The notes beneath the pieces were generated by a model. That model was not told the DNA's origin, did no database searches, and saw only the letters and a list, made by a program, of their open reading frames with translations. A DNA stretch of 6,984 nt from Saccharicrinis sp050296935 (GTDB taxonomy: Bacteria > Bacteroidota > Bacteroidia > Bacteroidales > Marinilabiliaceae), in NCBI GenBank assembly GCA_050296935.1, contig JBNKRV010000297.1, positions 1 to 6,984 on the forward strand. The letters are read 5' to 3'. Position numbers and translations under genes: made by a program. Positions 1-4,692 of the stretch are shown one piece after another; position 1 is the stretch's first letter, and each line of letters opens with the position of its first letter.

Positions 1-35
1 CTATCCACTGTAATAGTGGTTCCCAGTATAGGACT

Positions 36-91
36 TTGCCAACAATCTTTTAACTTTTAATGGCGTTAGCGATTTACACTTCGTTCCAATT
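36..91 (-). repeat. Mini-insert copy B (about 54 bp) inside the maturase fragment
   Basis: This stretch separates the codons for GGWAIAQ from those for SPILGTT, which are adjacent in intact maturases. On the minus strand it begins AATTGGAACGAAGTGTAAAT and ends GATTGTTGGCAA. The dinucleotide AA (or the trinucleotide CAA) is present at both junctions, as expected for a short target duplication. Removal of 54 nt restores GCT CAA AGT CCT in frame. The plus-strand core at 71-91 matches copy C at 17 of 21 positions. Confidence 0.75.
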
Positions 92-194
92 GAGCAATAG
101 CCCAGCCACCCATACGACTTCTACTCCATGCATATGCCATATCGGGTTTAACACCAAGTCTAATCAGGTTCTTTCTTTTCCTGTCGGGTTTCTT

Positions 195-251
195 TATTTA
201 CCTTTATCTTTATTTTCTTAAGGTGTTCATGATTTCCGCTGCGCTACAATT
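195..251 (-). repeat. Mini-insert copy A (about 56 bp) inside the maturase fragment
   Basis: This stretch separates CIWHH from KKPDRKRK in the maturase. On the minus strand it begins AATTGTAGCGCAGCGGAAAT, continues CATGAACACCTTAAGAAAAT and ends in an A-rich tail. Its plus-strand core at 231-251 matches that of copy C at 19 of 21 positions. Its middle (ATCATGAACACCTTAAG) matches copy D, which has ATCATGAATACCTTATG. Removing 56 nt with one AA copy restores the maturase frame but leaves TGA for the expected TGG. Confidence 0.75.
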
Positions 252-402
252 CAGTGATGCCATATACAGTACCTCAGACGATTGCGAAGCCACCCGTCAA
301 ACTCTTCGAGTTTAGTTTTGATGATCGCATACAACATGCTTCATTTGCAGATACCTTCCAAAAACAATTTCCCGGCAATTTTTTATCATATTTTTTATAG
401 GA

Positions 403-439
403 AAAATTAATTGTTAATTTTAGCGGACGAAACAATTAA
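403..439 (-). terminator. Possible minus-strand hairpin terminator
   Basis: TTAATTGTT at 408-416 and AACAATTAA at 431-439 are a perfect 9-bp inverted repeat with a 14-nt loop. Read on the minus strand the stem is followed directly by TTTTT (407 to 403). The stem is AT-only apart from one G:C pair, and no minus-strand gene is visible upstream, so a role is uncertain. Confidence 0.3.
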
Positions 440-484
440 ACATATTAATAATATTTGGATATTGTCGTTTTGCTACCATATAGG

Positions 485-508
485 CATATAAACGTCAATG
501 ACGATATG
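485..508. promoter_or_regulatory. Compound inverted repeat, possible operator
   Basis: CATAT (485-489) and CGTCA (493-497) are mirrored by TGACG (499-503) and ATATG (504-508) around a single central A. The left half has three extra A bases between its two words. It lies about 210 bp upstream of the preferred metalloprotease start. Regulatory function is only a guess. Confidence 0.2.
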
Positions 509-570
509 GATGTGTTGGGCACCATGTAAAAAACAGCATAATAATATACAATGATTCATGATTATTGAGT

Positions 571-593
571 CATCGGATTAAGCTAATCTGATG
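571..593 (+). terminator. Strong hairpin, possible terminator or attenuator
   Basis: CATCGGATTA (571-580) pairs with TAATCTGATG (584-593) with one G-U pair and a 3-nt loop AGC. The following sequence is ATTTTCC, a short T tract. No plus-strand gene ends just upstream, so it may instead be a leader structure before the gene starting at 716, or debris from the intron relic. Confidence 0.35.
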
Positions 594-715
594 ATTTTCC
601 GGTGGTTTGTTATGTTTCAACCTGATAACTCAATGAAACTGACCCGAAAAGTACAAGCGGAGATTTTGTACAAATGATTAAATCGATTAAATTTATAACA
701 TTAATTTTTATACAA

Positions 716-3598
716 ATGAAATCAATATTTTTTTCAATAATAGCTTTATTTATAAGCTTATATAGCTTTTCGCAACCTCAAGCTAAGAAAATCGATAAAC
801 TTCCTCATCAACTCTATTTTGGAAAACTGTCAAACAATGATTTTTTTTATGAATCAGATTATGTTTTTGAAGCAGAAATAGTTTCACATAAAACAATAGT
901 AAATAATGATACAACTAAAGTTTGGACATCCACAGTATTTGAGGTTACACAAATATTTAAAGGAAAAGGTGAAATTCGTAAAGGTTCGATTGAATTTATA
1001 AGAGATTGCGGTGCTTTATACCACGATATGAATAGTTTAACTCCTGGAATACTCATCTTTGATTACAATACAGAGTTTTGTCTAAGTACTGCAAAAAAAA
1101 TGGTCCTCTTTTGTAAAAAAGCGACAATTTCATATCAAAAAACAGATAATGATTTTGCGGTTCAACCATTAGAGAATGCAGAATATGCAGCTTTATATTT
1201 TACAGATATGAGAGAACACAATTTTAAAGTTTATGGTCTAAAAGACTTGTATTTTAAAACAATTGAGGACTTCTATAATTATGCTGAAAAGAAGAAAGGA
1301 ATAACCGTACCAAGTTCAGGTGATGATAAAAAAAAAGCCTCATTAAAAAGTGGTTCTGCAAATGAATATAAAAACGAGAGGTTAGATTCATTCATGCGCT
1401 GGCAATACCAGTTGCTTGATTATGCAAAGCAAAACAGAAAGGAACAGGCTAAACTAAAATCAAGCTCAGCCACCAATAACCTTTCAATTACAATCCAAAA
1501 CCAAAAGGTCACGGGTACTTCGTCTATGTATTTTGAATTTGATGTTTTTGTAAGTGCGAATAATAGCAATACATATTACAGTAACGCTATTGCACGGATT
1601 GATTTTAACACAGCTGTATTTGGTTATAATCTAGAAGCAAGCGGTAACATTACTTTAACCCGTGGTTCTTCTTTTAGCAGTAGCACTTATGAAACCAAAG
1701 TTTATGATGTATCATCGTCAAGGGTAAATATCAGCTTAAATGAGAAAAGCGGCCTAACAAGTTGGAACAGGACTAAATTGACAACTACAGCAGTTCAATT
1801 GTACCATGTAAAAATTGAGATATTGCCAACAGCAGTTAATGGTAATGCAAATATAACCTTTCAGGAAATAGATTTTACCTCAATGTTTTCATCATATTCA
1901 TTATCTGCAACAGGAAATTACACAACAGAAATGTCTTATGACAATACCACATATACAAATTCTCCTGCTTTTGCTATAAATCTCGGGCCGGTTATTCAAT
2001 CATTTAGTCCTTGGAATGTAAAGGCTGGTGCAGGAGAATCACTATATATTTATGGTAGCAATTTTGGAACAACACAAGGTAAAGTAAGTTTTAAAAATGC
2101 CGACAGGGGTGGTAGCCAATACATTGATGGGATTTCAGGATATATTCAAAGTTGGTCAAATACTCAAATTGAAGTAATTGTCCCTTCTAATGTTCATGAT
2201 AATTTCACAAATACATGGGCTTCTGCAGGTTCAGGAGATTTTCAAGTTATTACATCAACTGGCAAGGCAGCCACAAGTCCTTATGATTTGACGGTAGATT
2301 ATTCTTTGTTAAATTTCGCCATTCCTTTGCCAACAAATGATGGTAGGCAGTATCTTGTAAAGAATGGCAGTACAAATGGTATGGTTTTTACCTTGCATTC
2401 AAATGTAGCCAGTAACTCAAGCGCTGTGAAATGTATTGAAAAGGCACTTTGCGCATGGTCTGGTTACTTGGGTATTGAGATGAAACTTGAAAAGAATGCT
2501 TCTGGTGGCTATGTAACAGTTAGTTCACCTAACCAGACAGGTAGGAACGTAATTTGGAAAAATACATCTCGGAAATATGGAATGGGCACAGACAGGTTTG
2601 CTAGTGCTTGTCCTGTAAGTGGTAAAAGCTATTATTACCGAAAGGATAAAACTGATATTGAATTTGGCAATTATGCTGTTAATACAGCTTCTTGGGATTA
2701 CAGGACATCAGGTACAGTTTCATCAGGATATGGCAGTTTTTATAATGCCTTCTTACACGAATTAGGTCATGCGCTTGGATTAGACCATGTTGTTGACCCT
2801 AATGCACTTATGTATTATTCTATTGACATAAACAATTCACAACCCATAATTGAATTGCCATCTACAGGAGGAATGCCATTAACAGCAGTAAATAGGATTT
2901 ATACAGATAGCAGAAATATAAACTGGGGTTGTTCAGGCATTGCAAAGATATCAAAGGTTCCACCAACGGTTACCTATTACGCCATTAACAACGGAGCATC
3001 TAAAACAAGGAATATTTTGAGAAATGTCGATTTAAATAACCGATGTACTGTTTGCCCAACGCATTATATTGCATCGCAAAGCTCAACTTTTTCGGGTACA
3101 GGTTGGCAAGAATATGAAACTGCACCTAAATTTAAGTTGAGTAGAGGTAGGGGTACGAAAACTGTATATTTTAAAGTCAGAAATGCTGCAGGGGAATCAG
3201 CCAGGATGGTTGACCAAATATATTACAGACCTTATATATCATTTGGTTCAAGTACAAAATCCGCAACTATAAAAAGTGCTGAAATAACAAATGAAATCTC
3301 AGAAAACTCAACGATTACAGAGATTAATTATGAGTTTTCAGAAGAATCATTATCAGTAGATTACGATATTATGGCATATCCTGTTCCATGTGTAGATAAT
3401 ATCAATATTGTTGTTCCATCTCAAATACAAGGCGATTATAAAGTTACAGTAGTTGATATAAATGGTGCTACTGTATTAACGGATAATATCAACTCAGAAA
3501 GAAAAAGCATTGATTTGTCGGGATTACAGAAAGGAACCTACATCATTAGGCTGTTTAGCAATAAGAATGTTTATGTAAAAACGATTGTAAAACAATAA
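716..3598 (+). CDS. Secreted matrixin-like zinc metalloprotease with IPT/TIG-like domain and T9SS C-terminal sorting domain
   Basis: Predicted 960-residue secreted peptidase. I chose ATG 716 over ATG 674 because it gives a textbook signal peptide (MKSIFFSIIALFISLYSFSQ, cleavage near residue 19-20); the earlier start adds 14 residues. An N-terminal region (about 45-190) contains FEAEIVSHK and FEVTQIFKGKGE, a pattern seen in other secreted Bacteroidota proteins. Residues about 424-531 look like an IPT/TIG immunoglobulin-like fold (VIQSFSPWNVKAGAGESLYI, then YGSNFG). The catalytic part (about 535-740) carries HELGHALGLDH at 681-691, the HExxHxxGxxH zinc site of metzincins, with Glu682 as general base and a Met-turn candidate ALMYYS at Met699; spacing and the final His suit matrixins. 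A Cys-containing segment and a beta-rich segment (FKVRNAAGES) follow. Residues 888-960 (YPVPCVDNINIVV to YIIRLFSNKNVYVKTIVKQ) are a type A T9SS sorting domain, so export through T9SS and surface attachment are expected. Substrate is unknown. Confidence 0.9.
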   Translation: MKSIFFSIIALFISLYSFSQPQAKKIDKLPHQLYFGKLSNNDFFYESDYVFEAEIVSHKTIVNNDTTKVWTSTVFEVTQIFKGKGEIRKGSIEFIRDCGALYHDMNSLTPGILIFDYNTEFCLSTAKKMVLFCKKATISYQKTDNDFAVQPLENAEYAALYFTDMREHNFKVYGLKDLYFKTIEDFYNYAEKKKGITVPSSGDDKKKASLKSGSANEYKNERLDSFMRWQYQLLDYAKQNRKEQAKLKSSSATNNLSITIQNQKVTGTSSMYFEFDVFVSANNSNTYYSNAIARIDFNTAVFGYNLEASGNITLTRGSSFSSSTYETKVYDVSSSRVNISLNEKSGLTSWNRTKLTTTAVQLYHVKIEILPTAVNGNANITFQEIDFTSMFSSYSLSATGNYTTEMSYDNTTYTNSPAFAINLGPVIQSFSPWNVKAGAGESLYIYGSNFGTTQGKVSFKNADRGGSQYIDGISGYIQSWSNTQIEVIVPSNVHDNFTNTWASAGSGDFQVITSTGKAATSPYDLTVDYSLLNFAIPLPTNDGRQYLVKNGSTNGMVFTLHSNVASNSSAVKCIEKALCAWSGYLGIEMKLEKNASGGYVTVSSPNQTGRNVIWKNTSRKYGMGTDRFASACPVSGKSYYYRKDKTDIEFGNYAVNTASWDYRTSGTVSSGYGSFYNAFLHELGHALGLDHVVDPNALMYYSIDINNSQPIIELPSTGGMPLTAVNRIYTDSRNINWGCSGIAKISKVPPTVTYYAINNGASKTRNILRNVDLNNRCTVCPTHYIASQSSTFSGTGWQEYETAPKFKLSRGRGTKTVYFKVRNAAGESARMVDQIYYRPYISFGSSTKSATIKSAEITNEISENSTITEINYEFSEESLSVDYDIMAYPVPCVDNINIVVPSQIQGDYKVTVVDINGATVLTDNINSERKSIDLSGLQKGTYIIRLFSNKNVYVKTIVKQ

Positions 3599-3623
3599 TA
3601 TTCAGAACAATACACGGTGCATA
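3599..3623. other. Short spacer between the metalloprotease stop and the intron 3' end
   Basis: Only about 25 bp separate the TAA from the inferred intron boundary, with no hairpin. Any native terminator for the metalloprotease gene was probably displaced beyond the intron, or the intron structure itself serves as the end of the transcript. Confidence 0.5.
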
Positions 3624-3672
3624 ATCGAGTAAGATGGCCAGTGAGCTAATAGCCCACTGGTGCACCTCTCAC
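3624..3672 (-). ncRNA. Group II intron domain VI with branch-point A
   Basis: On the minus strand CCAGTGGGC pairs with GCTCACTGG (one G-U pair) around the loop TATTA. Below it AGGTG pairs with CATCT, and GAG pairs with CTC, leaving a bulged TA. The bulged A at position 3630 is the seventh nucleotide from the inferred 3' end, where the lariat branch A is expected. This spacing supports the chosen 3' boundary. Confidence 0.75.
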
Positions 3673-3741
3673 ACCACCGTACGTACAATGTCGTTAAGTT
3701 AAGACTATATTCCTATGTAGTTTAGGGTTTTATGTCGGTTC
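3673..3741 (-). ncRNA. Domain V of the intron, interrupted
   Basis: The minus-strand GAACCG (3741 to 3736) and GTACGTACGGTGGT (3686 to 3673) are recognisable as the two sides of domain V, the catalytic hairpin, normally separated by only about 14 nt that complete the stem. Here 49 nt (3687-3735) lie between them and I cannot find a 5' strand pairing with GTACGTACGG. ATGTCG occurs at 3688-3693 and again at 3732-3737, which could be a target duplication of an insert. Confidence 0.6.
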
Positions 3742-3751
3742 ATCTGGTATA

Positions 3752-3779
3752 CTACAGCAGCTCTTTTCACCTGCTGTAG
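3752..3779 (-). ncRNA. Hairpin in the intron domain IV position
   Basis: CTACAGCAG (3752-3760) and CTGCTGTAG (3771-3779) form a perfect 9-bp stem with a 10-nt loop. It sits just upstream (in intron sense) of domain V, where domain IV normally carries the maturase gene. It may be the stub left after loss of that gene, or the native domain IV of an ORF-less intron. Confidence 0.5.
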
Positions 3780-3797
3780 CTTTTCAATACTTTAAGA

Positions 3798-3863
3798 AAG
3801 GGCTGGCAAACTCGAAGTTTGTACCTCCCAGTCAAATTTCTACCCCCCAAATGTTCAGCCCTT
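3798..3863 (-). ncRNA. Domain II/III-like stem with inner hairpin
   Basis: AAGGGCTG (3798-3805) pairs with CAGCCCTT (3856-3863). Just inside is a second hairpin, CAAACT (3807-3812) with AGTTTG (3816-3821). The position between domain I and the domain IV stub suggests domain II or III; the exact domain is not settled by eye. Confidence 0.45.
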
Positions 3864-4106
3864 CGCTTATCTGTGAGACCTTTGGTTTCAGCGTGGTGTT
3901 CGTAAACCAGCTCGTATTCCAAAGCTACTATGGCGTCTGCTGACTGCTCTGCTCTATCAGCACGTAATTACAGAGCTCTCACCAGGTAAGAGCTTTATCC
4001 TTCTTCCAATCCCTGCCTGATCTACTATTTTGGTTATCATCCCGTTGGATGTTTCGGACGTTACAATGATGTGCTTGCTTATCCAACCTCATAGCCTCAT
4101 ATCAGG

Positions 4107-4163
4107 TTTACAAATTGAATTTAGTTTTTCAATTGCATTTGTGATTTACGCTACGCTACAATT
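4107..4163 (-). repeat. Mini-insert copy C (about 54 bp) inside the ORF-less intron
   Basis: On the minus strand it begins AATTGTAGCGTAGCGTAAAT and ends near CAATTTGTAA. It lies between GACGGACAG and ACCTGATATGAGG, which I expect to be close together in related introns. AA occurs at both junctions. The first 22 nt are nearly identical to copy A; the remainder is more diverged. Confidence 0.7.
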
Positions 4164-4184
4164 CTGTCCGTCAGTACCGGAATT

Positions 4185-4235
4185 TATTCATATTAACAAT
4201 ATATTTCATAAGGTATTCATGATAGCTATGCCATT
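4185..4235 (-). repeat. Mini-insert copy D (about 50 bp) inside the ORF-less intron
   Basis: The minus strand reads AATGGCATAGCTATCATGAA and then TACCTTATGAAATATATTG, ending ATGAATAAA. It aligns with copy A over ATCATGAAYACCTTAWGAAA with a few small gaps in the first part. It sits between CAAACGGC and CCGGTACTGACGGACAG, only about 20 bp from copy C, in the same orientation. Confidence 0.6.
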
Positions 4236-4381
4236 GCCGTTTGACTTCCTTCATTGCTGTCGTCACCAGCAACCACTACGTTTTTGCAGTGGCAAAAAGT
4301 GTCACTTGCTAATGGTTCGAAGCGTTACCTATGCCCACTCGGGACTTACACCCTATGGATAAAAATGACCCACACCCGAGG

Positions 4382-4438
4382 TTTATTGAAGATAATTTGT
4401 ATTTTTAAACTTTTTCAAGAACTTCGCGTGTGGGTGCA
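4382..4438 (-). repeat. Possible diverged fifth mini-insert (F) near the intron 5' end
   Basis: On the minus strand CACGCGAAGTTCTTGAAAAA followed by GTTTAAAAATACAAATTATC resembles the A-rich body of copies A and B. On the plus strand ACTTCG recurs as in copy B. It separates the first intron bases from the CTCGGGTGTGGG stem. The match is loose and could be ordinary domain I sequence. Confidence 0.3.
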
Positions 4439-4460
4439 CTGCTGCTCATGCAGGGCACAC

Positions 4461-4692
4461 ACAATACATATAAGTCATGTGGCGGTCTGCGATTCGCGAA
4501 GAGTGGTGAATTCAATTTGTCCGTCCATTGCTTTTAAATCGACACTTTCTTATTAATTTAGCCTATTGAAAAGCAATGAGCTAAGTGAGGATTTTGAGAG
4601 GTCGTACTATTTCAATCCCCAAACGTCTCATATTAGAGCCGTTGACATTCATTAGTGTACTAAAATAAACATTGAAACAAATATTTGAAAAA
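4461..4692. other. Non-coding spacer between the intron and the GH97 gene
   Basis: No gene is visible. It contains a TTCGCGAA palindrome (4493-4500), a long inverted repeat (4526-4578) and the presumed promoter and leader of the GH97 gene. The string GTCGTACTATTTCAATCCCC near 4600 resembles the end of some CRISPR repeats but occurs once. Confidence 0.5.
4526..4578. repeat. Widely spaced inverted repeat, 10 bp perfect (13 of 14 extended)
   Basis: CATTGCTTTT (4526-4535) is the exact reverse complement of AAAAGCAATG (4569-4578). Allowing one A/G mismatch the arms extend inward by AAT/ATT. The loop is about 25-33 nt. No T tract follows on either strand, so a simple terminator is not favoured. 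Confidence 0.5.

Larger units (their letters stand above)
1..337 (-). pseudogene. C-terminal fragment of a group II intron maturase (reverse transcriptase), interrupted and decayed
   Basis: Three minus-strand blocks read as the maturase-specific (GIIM/domain X) end of a group II intron-encoded protein. Block 1 (337 to 252) gives KTKLEEFDGWLRNRLRY then CIWHH. Block 2 (194 to 90) gives KKPDRKRKNLIRLGVKP and then DMAYAWSRSRMGGWAIAQ. Block 3 (35 to 1) gives SPILGTTITVD and runs off the window. In intact relatives these blocks are contiguous; such proteins bind the intron RNA to help it splice and reverse transcribe. Here they are separated by two related inserts of about 56 and 54 bp that bring stops and, at the first, a frame change. 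Rejoining the blocks leaves one TGA where the conserved Trp codon TGG is expected after WHH. Upstream of 337 the frame has a stop and I recognise no reverse transcriptase, so the fragment is also 5' truncated. The family call is from recognised residues; the intron subclass is not determined. Confidence 0.85.
338..715. other. Non-coding spacer before the metalloprotease gene
   Basis: No convincing gene is visible. The left part may be further decayed intron sequence but I cannot recognise it. It holds a 9-bp inverted repeat (408-416 with 431-439), a compound inverted repeat at 485-508, a 10-bp stem hairpin at 571-593 and a 10-bp palindrome TTTGTACAAA at 665-674. The promoter of the downstream gene should lie here. 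I could not find a clean match to the Bacteroidota TAnnTTTG element at a sensible distance. Confidence 0.6.
3624..4460 (-). mobile_element. Group II intron relic without a maturase gene, minus strand
   Basis: Read on the minus strand, the 5' end is GTGTGCCCTGCATGAGC at 4460, fitting the GUGYG rule. Domain I follows, with GGTGTAAGTCCCGAGTGGGC (minus strand, from 4352), whose CCCGAG pairs with an upstream CTCGGG. Further intron-like text is AACGTCCGAAACATCC, ACCAGGCAGGG-like sequence and GTCAGCAGACGCCATAGTAG. The 3' end has a domain V 3' strand (GTACGTACGGTGGT) and an intact domain VI, ending ACTCGAT at 3624. The usual length with a maturase is well over 1.9 kb; this copy is about 837 bp and no reverse transcriptase can be read in it. 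Domain V is disrupted, so self-splicing as written is unlikely. Boundaries are inferred from intron rules and could be off by 2-3 nt (4462 also gives GTGTG; the 3' end could be 3621). Confidence 0.8.

Noticed and set aside
674..715. Earlier in-frame ATG for the metalloprotease, 14 codons upstream
   Set aside because: It would put a second hydrophobic stretch in front of a complete signal peptide that starts at 716. It also overlaps a TTTGTACAAA palindrome and a short AT-rich tandem repeat typical of leader DNA.
3607..4468. ACAATACA at 3607-3614 and 4461-4468 as a target duplication around the intron
   Set aside because: Group II introns do not make target duplications, and the left copy is offset from the intron boundary by nine bases, so chance similarity is likelier.
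4157..4526. CAATTCTGTCCGTC (from 4159) resembling CAATTTGTCCGTC (from about 4513)
   Set aside because: The similarity is confined to about 13 bases, with different flanks and one copy inside and one outside the intron. It is too short to call a repeat.
4030..4556. Two overlapping plus-strand open frames (110 and 100 codons)
   Set aside because: They lie antisense across the intron domain I and the mini-inserts and have no recognisable domain.
4599..4620. CRISPR-repeat-like string ending TTTCAATCCCC
   Set aside because: It occurs once only, with no spaced copies in the window and no cas gene nearby.
4672..4692. TTG start seven codons before the GH97 ATG
   Set aside because: It adds an acidic and polar segment ahead of the lipoprotein signal. 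ATG 4693 gives the usual n-region length before the lipobox Cys.
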